Shown: positions 1 through 7,914 of the stretch, in pieces
Position numbering within the stretch: the stretch's first letter is position 1
Layout of the letters: every line of letters begins with the position of its first letter
Source of the DNA: Oceanospirillaceae bacterium
Lineage (GTDB): Bacteria; Pseudomonadota; Gammaproteobacteria; Pseudomonadales; Balneatricaceae
DNA length: 64,000 nucleotides
Reading direction: 5' to 3'
Assembly (NCBI GenBank): GCA_013215375.1
Contig: JABSRB010000027.1
Coordinates: 16,502 to 80,501, forward strand
The notes under the pieces: model-generated
Databases searched by the model: none
Seen by the model: the letters and a program-made list of their open reading frames with translations, nothing else
What the model was told of the DNA's origin: nothing
Translations under genes and position numbers: made by a program

Positions 1-588
1 CTCAAGCAAATGATCAGTGCACTACGCACCCTGCAGCGCATGGACATTATTCACTGCGATTTAAAACCAGATAATTTTTTAATGGATGATGCAGGACAAA
101 TAACTCTGATTGACTATGGCAGCTGTAAGATTGGCTGCTTTGAAGAACCCGCTGATGCAACCCCACTGGGCACTTTGTCGTACAGCGCACCAGAAATACT
201 GTTAGGCGGCACGGCAAGCCATCAAAGCGATTTATTTTCTCTCGCCATTATTACCTACCAAATGCTCTGCGATCAACTGCCTTTTAAGACACTGAGCACG
301 CCTGCAGATATTCCAAAATCATTTCAACAATGGCATTATCGCCCCATCAGCACTTTTCGTAAAAACATCCCCCAAGAAATCGATGAGACACTCAAAGAAG
401 CACTTTGCGCAGATCCGAGCAAACGCACCCCGAGTTTTTCACAAATGTATGAAGGTTTTAAAAACAGGCACAATGAAACATTTAATGATTTTCAGCAGCC
501 GCCGCTAATCGTGCGAAATCCAGTGTTGTTTTGGCAGTGTGTCAGTGGTTGTCTCGCCTTATTGCTCATCACAAGTTTGATTTTTTAA
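1..588 (+). CDS. Ser/Thr protein kinase, C-terminal part (5' end outside window)
   Basis: The reading frame is open from the first base, so the start and the N-lobe lie to the left. What remains is the C-lobe of a Hanks-type kinase: a catalytic loop HCDLKPDN (HRD variant), a metal-binding DYG in place of DFG (LIDYGSCK), an APE motif (SAPEILLGG) and the usual SDLFSLAII helix. The last ~20 residues are a hydrophobic segment ending at the C-terminus, so the kinase is probably tail-anchored in the inner membrane with its catalytic domain in the cytoplasm. Some marine gammaproteobacteria have PP2C-phosphatase/kinase fusions with this type of C-terminus; whether a phosphatase domain precedes this one cannot be seen. 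Substrate unknown. Confidence 0.88.
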   Translation, partial: LKQMISALRTLQRMDIIHCDLKPDNFLMDDAGQITLIDYGSCKIGCFEEPADATPLGTLSYSAPEILLGGTASHQSDLFSLAIITYQMLCDQLPFKTLSTPADIPKSFQQWHYRPISTFRKNIPQEIDETLKEALCADPSKRTPSFSQMYEGFKNRHNETFNDFQQPPLIVRNPVLFWQCVSGCLALLLITSLIF

Positions 589-877
589 CCTTGGTTAGCA
601 TAGTAATCCAGCCGATTTAACGCAGCAGATTTTAATATATTGAGCAGTCGAACTACTGAATGTTATTAACATGGGATATATAGGATAATGATACCGCTGT
701 AGATTTACAGCAGGTTTTAGAATACCAAAACAATATTTTTTAAAACATCTAATGACCTCAACCAACGCCTTTTATAAGATAAAAAAGTATTAGTTGAGAT
801 CTAATGCTCACAACAGTAATTATCGTTTTTTGTGTCCTACTAACAAATTAGAACACTAAAACTTTCAAACATATTGC

Positions 878-1291
878 TTAGCGCGCTTGTGAGATAGCTT
901 TTTGTTTTATCTTAGTAGAGGAGGTACGAGGGTTATAGTTTACTTGTACTATCTTTTTGCCACCTTGCTCCAAAAAGGCATCCACCGCCAGGTTATGTGG
1001 ATTTTTACCCCAGTCTTCGCCGATTACAAAAATATCTACATCTAATTCCTTACAAGCGGTGACATATTCAAGCTCATGGTAAGCATACACCCTATCAACG
1101 CACTCTAACGCCATCAACATTTCCATACGTTGCTCAAGAGGAATTACGGGAACATTGGGTTTATAGCTATTAACGACTTCATCGGAGGCCACGCCTACTA
1201 CTAAAGTATCGCCTAATTTTTTGCATTGTTCTAATAGAGCCAAATGGCCCACGTGCAATAAATCCCATGTTCCTACTGTATACACAAGCAT
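878..1291 (-). CDS. Cytidylyltransferase family protein (TagD/glycerol-3-phosphate cytidylyltransferase-like)
   Basis: A 137-residue single-domain nucleotidyltransferase. The N-terminus carries the GTWDLLHVGH signature, containing the HxGH nucleotide-binding motif, and the C-terminal part has RTSSTKIK, the counterpart of the RxSTT motif of CTP:alcohol-phosphate cytidylyltransferases. Family members transfer CMP from CTP to an alcohol phosphate (glycerol-3-phosphate, phosphocholine, phosphoethanolamine) or adenylylate related substrates; the actual substrate cannot be read from sequence. The gene starts at an ATG and is divergent from a CDP-alcohol phosphatidyltransferase 155 bp away, an arrangement suggesting a shared role in making CDP-activated head groups. 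That link is inference. Confidence 0.8.
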   Translation of the reverse strand: MLVYTVGTWDLLHVGHLALLEQCKKLGDTLVVGVASDEVVNSYKPNVPVIPLEQRMEMLMALECVDRVYAYHELEYVTACKELDVDIFVIGEDWGKNPHNLAVDAFLEQGGKKIVQVNYNPRTSSTKIKQKAISQAR

Positions 1292-1446
1292 TATATGATT
1301 TAATCCTTAGGTTATAATAAATTTCGATGCTATAGTAACACGCCAAGTTCTTAGGGGGACATGATTCAAATAATAAGTTCAAACACTCCTCTCAAAATTG
1401 ACCGCACCCACTAAGCTATTTACTTCTAACACTTCCAGGATTGATA

Positions 1447-2106
1447 ATGACAACACCCACCCCAACTCCCTCTGAATCTCCGCCAAAATCTATACTTTCT
1501 TTCGCTAAAGCCCCTCCTAACATATGCTCTTTGGTAGGCTTAGCCTCGACATTATTCGCCCTTTATTTCTGTATTTTAGGAAACTATTATGCGGCGATGA
1601 TTGGCATGGTATGGGCGGTAGCTTTTGATTGGGCAGATGGGCTTATCGCGCGTCGCATGAAAGGTCGCACCGATGAAGATAAAAGTTTTGGCGGCCAACT
1701 CGACAGCATGATAGATATTGTTAGTTTTGGCGCTGTCCCTGCCGTGCTATTAATGAGCTATGGTAAATATGAACCCATCTTTTTAGTTGGTGCATTTTGT
1801 ATCCTTGCGGCGGCGGCGCTACGCCTGAGTTATTTTAATACTTTCGGTCTTATGGGTGGCAAAAAATACACCGGTTTGGCGCTCGACAACAACAGTCTCA
1901 TCTTAGTCTTTGTATTTTTATTTGAAGGATTGTTTAATGAGGCGACTTTCTCAGTGGTACTTTATCTGTCCATTGTAGGCATAGCTTATTTGAACGTATC
2001 AAAGCTTAAAACGCCCAAACTTTCTGGAAGCACCCGTAACGTATGTATTTTAGCGGCTTATACTCTGACCATTACCGCTGTTTATAGCTGGAAACTTTTG
2101 TCATAA
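1447..2106 (+). CDS. CDP-alcohol phosphatidyltransferase, PssA-like
   Basis: A 219-residue integral membrane enzyme. It contains the CDP-alcohol phosphatidyltransferase signature DG-x2-AR-xn-G-x3-D-x3-D (DGLIAR ... GGQLDSMID) followed by VSFGAVPA, as in bacterial phosphatidylserine synthase. The spacer between AR and G is about 12 residues rather than the usual 8, a short insertion on the cytoplasmic loop next to the active site. Around six hydrophobic segments follow, and YFN...YTGLAL resembles the PssA region. The start at this ATG is chosen over an upstream TTG (1441) because AGGA lies six bases before it. The likely reaction joins a polar alcohol (serine in PssA) to CDP-diacylglycerol; the true acceptor is uncertain. 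Confidence 0.8.
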   Translation: MTTPTPTPSESPPKSILSFAKAPPNICSLVGLASTLFALYFCILGNYYAAMIGMVWAVAFDWADGLIARRMKGRTDEDKSFGGQLDSMIDIVSFGAVPAVLLMSYGKYEPIFLVGAFCILAAAALRLSYFNTFGLMGGKKYTGLALDNNSLILVFVFLFEGLFNEATFSVVLYLSIVGIAYLNVSKLKTPKLSGSTRNVCILAAYTLTITAVYSWKLLS

Positions 2107-2198
2107 ACTGAGGCTTGCATTTTATTACTACCCTCTTAAAGTCGGCATCAGATTTAAAAGCACCTCCCCGTCACACAAAACATTGCCTATAGATAACC

Positions 2199-2222
2199 AG
2201 CCTCTATTAAATAGAGGCTTTT
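2199..2222 (+). terminator. Rho-independent terminator after the CDP-alcohol phosphatidyltransferase
   Basis: A perfect inverted repeat with 10-base arms (AGCCTCTATT / AATAGAGGCT) around one central base is followed by TTTT. It lies about 90 bp beyond the stop codon and would end the upstream transcript. Confidence 0.75.
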
Positions 2223-2456
2223 GGCAGACTCTTACACATTCCCTTACCCCCCCCAAACTTAGCAAAAAATCTTTCTTGCAAACTAAACATCGCTCTAAAC
2301 CTTTTTTCAAAATCATTACTGACACTAATTGTCAGCAGCATGACTTAAAGTAGCCACTGGATAGATTTGAAAATCAAAGCAATGCATCAGAAAAATGCCT
2401 GACTATTGTATTTATGCGCCAAAGATAACGCTCGATTTTAAAATTTAAACAAGATA

Positions 2457-2471
2457 ATGACGAATCGTCAT
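2457..2471. promoter_or_regulatory. Palindromic operator 1 upstream of tetR
   Basis: ATGACGAATCGTCAT is a 15-bp palindrome. Its arms TGACG/CGTCA are identical to those of the second palindrome at 2516-2530, with centres 59 bp apart. It sits just upstream of a candidate -35 box. Such duplicated sites before a tetR gene usually bind the TetR protein itself; that assignment is inferred. Confidence 0.8.
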
Positions 2472-2487
2472 AATAAACATTTATAAC

Positions 2488-2516
2488 TTTACATTACTTT
2501 ACATCACGTCTATCGT
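2488..2516 (+). promoter_or_regulatory. Candidate sigma-70 promoter of the tetR-RND operon
   Basis: TTTACA (2488-2493) and TATCGT (2511-2516) are separated by 17 bp and lie exactly between the two palindromes. The expected transcription start falls inside operator 2, so repressor bound there would block initiation. Confidence 0.55.
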
Positions 2517-2530
2517 TGACGGATCGTCAA
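2516..2530. promoter_or_regulatory. Palindromic operator 2 upstream of tetR
   Basis: TTGACGGATCGTCAA shares the TGACG-N3-CGTCA core with operator 1. It overlaps the presumed transcription start, 18 bp before the tetR start codon. Confidence 0.8.
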
Positions 2531-2547
2531 TATAAAAAGTAGCTAAC

Positions 2548-3303
2548 ATGAGCCCCAAAATATTTAGCCCTGAAGAAAAAGATGCCCGCGAGCAAGAAAT
2601 GCTCGGATGCGCCAAATTGATCATTAGAGATGAAGGCCTCGCTGGATTAACGATCGACAAGCTAGTCAAACAACTGCCTTACTCTAAAGGCACCGTTTAT
2701 AACCATTTCAGCAGTAAAGAAGACATCATGCTGGCCATCTGTACTGAGCACATGCAACAGATTGGCGAAATAATGGCGCGAGCTCTCACCTTTAACGGTA
2801 ACAGCAGAGAAAAGGCATTAGCAGTACATGTGGGTTCAATGCTGAATTCTCAAGCTTATCCTGATGATTTTATGATTGGCGTATCCGTTAAATCAGCGGG
2901 CTGCACTTCTAAAGCTTCTGAGTTTAGACGCCTTAAGCATCAACAGATAGAAATGGCCTTTTTGGCCCCTATTTTTGCGCATTTTCGCAGTGCTGCAGAG
3001 GCTGGCGAATCTATCGTGCCTGCGGGCATGTGCATAGAGCAAATGGCTTTCAGTTGCTGGAGTGCTGATTTTGGTGTGCAAACATTACTGATGGGAGATA
3101 ACGATGCTTGCAGTATTCGCTCCCAGCTCAACGTAGAAACAGAACTACTCAATAGCATCAACCTCATTCACGACGGTATGTGCTGGCAACCATTGGCGAA
3201 AGACTTTGATTGGAAGGCATCGGTCGAGCGCATCAAAACAGAAATATTTTCAGCGGAGGTCGAAATCATATCTCAGCTGCAAACTTCACTTAACACACTT
3301 TAA
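2548..3303 (+). CDS. TetR-family transcriptional regulator
   Basis: A 251-residue regulator, longer than the usual ~200. The N-terminal ~60 residues form the TetR helix-turn-helix: LTIDKLVKQLPYSKGTVYNHFSSKEDIM, with the family hallmark KGTVYNHF at the recognition helix. The remaining ~185 residues form a ligand-binding domain with no recognisable ligand signature. It is the first gene of an operon with an RND exporter 25 bp downstream, a LolA-like protein and a beta-barrel protein. Two matched palindromes flank its own promoter, so it most likely represses this operon and itself and is released by a hydrophobic ligand that the exporter handles. The ligand is unknown. Confidence 0.9.
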   Translation: MSPKIFSPEEKDAREQEMLGCAKLIIRDEGLAGLTIDKLVKQLPYSKGTVYNHFSSKEDIMLAICTEHMQQIGEIMARALTFNGNSREKALAVHVGSMLNSQAYPDDFMIGVSVKSAGCTSKASEFRRLKHQQIEMAFLAPIFAHFRSAAEAGESIVPAGMCIEQMAFSCWSADFGVQTLLMGDNDACSIRSQLNVETELLNSINLIHDGMCWQPLAKDFDWKASVERIKTEIFSAEVEIISQLQTSLNTL

Positions 3304-3328
3304 TTAACTTAACATTTCGGAGCAAACC

Positions 3329-5683
3329 ATGAGAGAACGCATTTACAATTTTGCACTCAACCGGCCTTGGATCGTATTATTGATATCAATAATACTGGTA
3401 ATGGGTACGGCATACGGTGCTAAAAACCTGGTCTTTAAAGGCGATTACAAGGTGTTTTTCAGCGATGAAAACCCGCAGCTGACAGACTTTGAAGCCATGC
3501 AGGAAATATATTCCAAAAGTGATAACGCGGTTTTCATTCTAGAGCCAAAAAATGGTGATGTTTTCACACCTGAAAACTTAACGGCCATACATTGGCTCAC
3601 CAATGAAGCTTGGCAGGTTCCCTACTCAACTCGAGTAGACTCAATTGCTAACTTTCAACATACCATCGCAGAGGAAGACGACCTGATCGTTGAAGATCTA
3701 GTCTTAGATCCAACGACCTTGACCGATGCACAAATGCCTGAAATAAAACGCATTGCCACCACTGACCTGCTGCTATTAAATAAAATAGTCTCTGAAACTG
3801 GCCATGTCACTATTGTCAATGTAACACTCCAGCTACCGGGCCTAGATCCGATTACTGAGATTCCTGAAGTTGCCGCTAAAGTACGTGCTATTCAAGCGCA
3901 ATTTGAAGCAGAGAACCCAAATTTCAATGTCCAGCTAACGGGCATGGTCATGATGAATACCGCCTTCTCTGAAACCTCAATATCAGACAGCTCCACCTTA
4001 GTACCTGCCATGTTTGGTATTGTGTTATTAACCATGATTCTGCTACTGCGCAGTTTCAGCGGTACTTTTGCCACACTGATTGTAATTATCTTCAGTATTC
4101 TAGGCACTATGGGCGCTGTTGGTTGGATGGGCTTTTACCTCACAGGGCCATCTGTCAGTGCACCGACCATGATCATGACTTTGGCGGTGGCGGATTGTAT
4201 TCATATACTCACTAGCTACTACTATGAAATGCGTCAAGGCAAAGAGAAAAAAGAAGCGCTGCAAGAGAGTTTGCGTATTAACTTCAAACCTATTTTGCTG
4301 ACCAGTGTCACTACTGCCATCGGCTTTATGAGTATGAACTTCTCTGACTCTCCGCCCTTTAGAGACCTAGGTAATATGGTTGCTATTGGCGTGATGTTAG
4401 CGTTTGTCTTTGCTATCACCGTCTTCCCTGCACTATTGATGGTTTTGCCGTCTAAAAAAATCAAAGCATCCGCTGAAAGCAATAATGGTTTAATGGAAAA
4501 GTTTGCCGATTTTGTTATCGCGAAACGTAAAATTCTATTACCTAGCACTGCTGTCATTATCGTTGTGATCGCGTCATTCCTGCCACAAAATGAGTTGGAT
4601 GATAACTTTGTAGAATATTTTGATACTACAGTACCCTTTCGTAACGCCACCGATTTTATGGAAGCTAATTTATCTGGCTTAGCTTTAATTGAAGTGTCGA
4701 TCGACAGTAAAGTCAGTAGCGGTATTAACGATCCCAAGTTTTTAAAAGCGGTTGGTGATTTCAGTGAATGGATGCGCGCCCTACCTGAAACTGACCATGT
4801 CAGCACTATCTCGGATGTATTAAAGCGTCTTAACAGAAACATGCACGGCGATGACGATAGTTACTACCGTCTACCAGAAGAGCGTGAACTTTCTGCCCAG
4901 TATTTACTATTGTACGAAATGTCACTTCCTTACGGCCTTGACTTGAATAACCAGTTAAACGTCGATAAGTCATCGACTCGTGTTATCGGTACTTTTAAGA
5001 ACCTTAGCTCTTCTGAGCAGATCACTATCGAACAGAACATGTATAAATGGTTCGCTAAAAACGCACCCGATTACAAAATTGATATCGCCAGCCCGACTCT
5101 GATGTTTGCCCACATCGGTCAGCGCAATATAAACAGCATGTTGATCGGCACTACTGTAGCGCTTATCTTAATCTCGCTACTGTTAGCTTTTGCACTGCGC
5201 TCAGTACGCTACGGCATCATCAGCTTGTTACCTAACCTAATCCCTGCATCAGTCGGTTTTGGTTTATGGTACTTCTTAGATGGTCAAGTAGGATTGGCAC
5301 TGTCTGTGGTAACAGGCATGACGCTCGGCATCGTGGTTGATGATACGGTTCACTTCTTATCTAAGTACAAACATGCCATAGATCACTACGGAAAGAGTAG
5401 CGAAGAGGCGGTTAAATATGCCTTCAGCAGTGTTGGTCGCGCTCTTTGGGTTACCACTTTGGTACTAGTAGCAGGCTTTATGGTACTGGCTCAATCTAGC
5501 TTTAAATTAAACGGCGACATGGGCCTATTAACAGCAGTAACCATCGCTGTTGCACTTATCGTCGACTTCTTATTCCTACCGCCACTATTAATGATGTTAG
5601 ATGGCAAAAAGAAAAGCAGTACTACAACGACATCAACGGATCAATCAGCAGATTTAAATCTTGCGAAGGGAAATGCAGAATGA
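3329..5683 (+). CDS. RND-superfamily (MMPL/HpnN-like) exporter
   Basis: A 784-residue inner-membrane transporter with two tandem halves. Each half has one N-terminal membrane helix (about residues 14-31 and 398-418), a large periplasmic domain, and a block of five membrane helices (about 222-372 and 615-765). Charged transmembrane motifs typical of this class are present in both halves: VADCIHILTSYY and VVDDTVHFLSKY, whose acidic residues are expected to relay protons. The size and the absence of an HAE1-type docking domain place it with MMPL/HpnN-like lipid exporters rather than tripartite drug pumps. GGAG six bases before the ATG supports the start. Its stop overlaps the start of the next gene (ATGA), implying translational coupling. 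The substrate is probably a lipid or hydrophobic compound. Confidence 0.9.
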   Translation: MRERIYNFALNRPWIVLLISIILVMGTAYGAKNLVFKGDYKVFFSDENPQLTDFEAMQEIYSKSDNAVFILEPKNGDVFTPENLTAIHWLTNEAWQVPYSTRVDSIANFQHTIAEEDDLIVEDLVLDPTTLTDAQMPEIKRIATTDLLLLNKIVSETGHVTIVNVTLQLPGLDPITEIPEVAAKVRAIQAQFEAENPNFNVQLTGMVMMNTAFSETSISDSSTLVPAMFGIVLLTMILLLRSFSGTFATLIVIIFSILGTMGAVGWMGFYLTGPSVSAPTMIMTLAVADCIHILTSYYYEMRQGKEKKEALQESLRINFKPILLTSVTTAIGFMSMNFSDSPPFRDLGNMVAIGVMLAFVFAITVFPALLMVLPSKKIKASAESNNGLMEKFADFVIAKRKILLPSTAVIIVVIASFLPQNELDDNFVEYFDTTVPFRNATDFMEANLSGLALIEVSIDSKVSSGINDPKFLKAVGDFSEWMRALPETDHVSTISDVLKRLNRNMHGDDDSYYRLPEERELSAQYLLLYEMSLPYGLDLNNQLNVDKSSTRVIGTFKNLSSSEQITIEQNMYKWFAKNAPDYKIDIASPTLMFAHIGQRNINSMLIGTTVALILISLLLAFALRSVRYGIISLLPNLIPASVGFGLWYFLDGQVGLALSVVTGMTLGIVVDDTVHFLSKYKHAIDHYGKSSEEAVKYAFSSVGRALWVTTLVLVAGFMVLAQSSFKLNGDMGLLTAVTIAVALIVDFLFLPPLLMMLDGKKKSSTTTTSTDQSADLNLAKGNAE

Positions 5684-6474
5684 AAATGAATACATTAGTC
5701 ACATCAATAATAGCCGGATCTCTTTTATTAAGTGCATCAACAGTCTTTGCACAGACAGCCGAGGAGCAAGGCTTAGCTATATCGCAGGAAAGTATTACGC
5801 GTGATAACGGCTGGGTAGACATGCTCGCTTCGATGAACATGGTTTTACGCAACAAACAAGGCCAGGAAAGCATCCGCGAAATTCGCATGAAAACTCTAGA
5901 AGTTGAAGGCGATGGCGATAAATCTTTAAGCATTTTTGACAAGCCAAGAGATGTTAAAGGCACTGCATTTTTGAGCTTCTCTCATAACGTCGGTGCTGAT
6001 GACCAGTGGTTGTACCTTCCCGCTCTTAAGCGTGTTAAACGTATTGCATCACGCAACAAGTCAGGCCCATTCATGGGATCAGAATTTTCTTTTGAAGATT
6101 TAGCGTCGTTTGAGATAGAAAAGTACAATTACAAGTTTATTGAAGAGCAAGCTTGCGATATCGGTACTTGTTTTGTCGTGGAGCAATACCCTAATGATAA
6201 AAACTCTGGCTACACAAAGCGCATTGTCTGGATAGATAAAGCCGAGTACCGCATGCTTAAAACAGAGTTTTACGACCGTAAAGGCAGCTTACTAAAGACA
6301 CTTACCAGCCATGACTTTAACCAGTATAACGGTAAGTTTTGGCGCCCTAGCCTAATGAAGATGGTTAACCACCAGAGTAAAAAAAGCACCGATTTAATGT
6401 GGAGTAATTACAAGTTCGGCAATGGTTTATCTGAGTCCGACTTTAATAAAAACACCTTAAAAAGAGCCCGTTAA
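5680..6474 (+). CDS. LolA-like outer-membrane lipoprotein-sorting family protein
   Basis: A 264-residue exported protein: Lys-containing start, hydrophobic core and cleavage after VFA near residue 24. The mature part matches the LolA_like family often labelled outer membrane lipoprotein-sorting protein: LYLPALKRVKRIASRNKSGPFMGSEFSFEDL is its typical core. Like LolA it should form an open beta-barrel with a hydrophobic cavity and ferry an acylated or hydrophobic cargo across the periplasm. It overlaps the RND exporter gene by four bases and is followed after one base by a beta-barrel gene, so the three are probably made together as an inner membrane-periplasm-outer membrane route. It is not the housekeeping LolA. 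Confidence 0.85.
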   Translation: MKMNTLVTSIIAGSLLLSASTVFAQTAEEQGLAISQESITRDNGWVDMLASMNMVLRNKQGQESIREIRMKTLEVEGDGDKSLSIFDKPRDVKGTAFLSFSHNVGADDQWLYLPALKRVKRIASRNKSGPFMGSEFSFEDLASFEIEKYNYKFIEEQACDIGTCFVVEQYPNDKNSGYTKRIVWIDKAEYRMLKTEFYDRKGSLLKTLTSHDFNQYNGKFWRPSLMKMVNHQSKKSTDLMWSNYKFGNGLSESDFNKNTLKRAR

Positions 6475-6475
6475 T

Positions 6476-7675
6476 ATGAATAAGATCGCTTTATTGGCGA
6501 TCGGCGGTGGGCTGCTTGCGCAGCCTGCCATCGCCGATGAAATATTTTTCGAAGCCAGCGGAAAACTAAGCACAGAAGTCACCATGTACGCTAGCGAAGG
6601 TGCTTTTAGCCAGCAAGACTATCGCTCTAACCTCTCGGTTGCTCTCACTCCTGAGTTTTTCTGGGAGTGGAATGACGGTCAAGACAGCGTTACTTTCCAA
6701 CCTTTTTTACGTAAAGACCAGCGCGACGCTCAGCGTACACACGCAGATATTAGAGAGTTAAGCTGGGTACACCTCAGTGATAATTGGGAGCTTAGAAGCG
6801 GTTATCGTAAAGTATTTTGGGGCGTGACAGAATTCCAAAATTTGGTTGATGTGATCAATCAAAAAGATAGCGTAGAGGGTCTTGATAGCAGCAATAAGCT
6901 CGGCCAACCCATGATCAACCTATCACTGGTAAAAGACTGGGGTATCATTGATTTTTATGTACTGCCAGGCTTTCGTGAGCAAACCTACTCATCCGCTGAT
7001 GGGCGTTTACGTGCAGGTCTAACGGTACACGATTCGCTCACTAGCTACGAGTCATCTCGTAAGGAAGATCATATCGATCTGGCAGCGCGTTGGAGCCACT
7101 CTATTGATGTATACGATATTGGTGCTCACTGGTTTAAAGGGACTGATCGCTCAGCACAATACCAAGTGGTCACCCTCAACGGTAGCCCTGTGCTTAAAGC
7201 GCATTACCAGCAAATAGAACAAGTCGGTGTCGACATTCAAGCCACGATTGATAGCTGGTTGTATAAAGGCGAAGTTATCTATCAAGACAACGACTCCGAG
7301 AATTTCTGGGCCGCCCAGCTAGGTGCTGAATATACCCTTTACGGTATTCAAGAATCCAACACGGATTTAGGCATACTGCTAGAGTATGGTTATGATCAAA
7401 GAGGCACTGATGCCAGCGCCAACATGCAAAACGACATTGGTTTTGGTGCTCGTTTAGCGTTTAACGACACTCAGAGTTCATCGGTACTTGCAGGCGTTAT
7501 CCACGATTTAGACTATCACGGCACTAGTTTTTCCATTGAAGCGGAGCGTCGTTTTGGTGATAACTGGAAAGCAACTCTTGAAGGCAAAGCCTTTTCATCG
7601 GGCAGCAGCAATGACCCTGCTAGCATATTCGACAAAGATGACTATATTAAGTTAACACTAGATCGTTATTTCTAA
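6476..7675 (+). CDS. Predicted outer-membrane beta-barrel protein of the RND operon
   Basis: A 399-residue protein with a signal peptide (cleavage likely after AIA at residue 20). The rest consists of alternating polar/hydrophobic strands and ends in LDRYF, a C-terminal aromatic residue typical of BAM-inserted barrels. It resembles the DUF1302/alginate-export type of barrels in general character, but I cannot assign it firmly to a family. Its start lies one base after the LolA-like gene, and the operon terminator follows. By position it is the outer-membrane member of the RND/LolA-like system, perhaps the exit or delivery site for the exported compound. That role is inference. Confidence 0.75.
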   Translation: MNKIALLAIGGGLLAQPAIADEIFFEASGKLSTEVTMYASEGAFSQQDYRSNLSVALTPEFFWEWNDGQDSVTFQPFLRKDQRDAQRTHADIRELSWVHLSDNWELRSGYRKVFWGVTEFQNLVDVINQKDSVEGLDSSNKLGQPMINLSLVKDWGIIDFYVLPGFREQTYSSADGRLRAGLTVHDSLTSYESSRKEDHIDLAARWSHSIDVYDIGAHWFKGTDRSAQYQVVTLNGSPVLKAHYQQIEQVGVDIQATIDSWLYKGEVIYQDNDSENFWAAQLGAEYTLYGIQESNTDLGILLEYGYDQRGTDASANMQNDIGFGARLAFNDTQSSSVLAGVIHDLDYHGTSFSIEAERRFGDNWKATLEGKAFSSGSSNDPASIFDKDDYIKLTLDRYF

Positions 7676-7785
7676 GCACTTATCCTCAGCCTTTTTTAAC
7701 GAGTAGCGCTATAACACTTCCCTTTGGATATTTGTAAAAATTGCTGCCAATTTTTGGCAGTAATGAAGACTAAATTTCCAGCGTT

Positions 7786-7821
7786 ATCACTGGCCGGCCA
7801 ATGGCGGTCAGTGATTTTTTT
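7786..7821 (+). terminator. Rho-independent terminator of the tetR-RND operon
   Basis: ATCACTGGCC pairs with GGTCAGTGAT (10 bp, one G-T wobble) around a 10-base loop and is followed by seven Ts. A smaller hairpin (CTGCCAA/TTGGCAG, 7744-7760) precedes it. Confidence 0.85.
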
Positions 7822-7914
7822 AACGAAATAACACCTCCCTCCCCTTTTATACTATTAACAATACAGTCTCAATAAAAGTGCTGATATACTCGGCTAATTT
7901 TTAGGGTTTGTCAG

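Noticed and set aside
2128..2325. 65-codon minus-strand open frame between the phosphatidyltransferase and tetR
   Set aside because: It spans the terminator hairpin, has no family resemblance, and lies where operators and a promoter explain the sequence.
4234..4842. 202-codon minus-strand frame inside the RND gene
   Set aside because: Shadow of a well-supported transporter gene; its translation has no domain.
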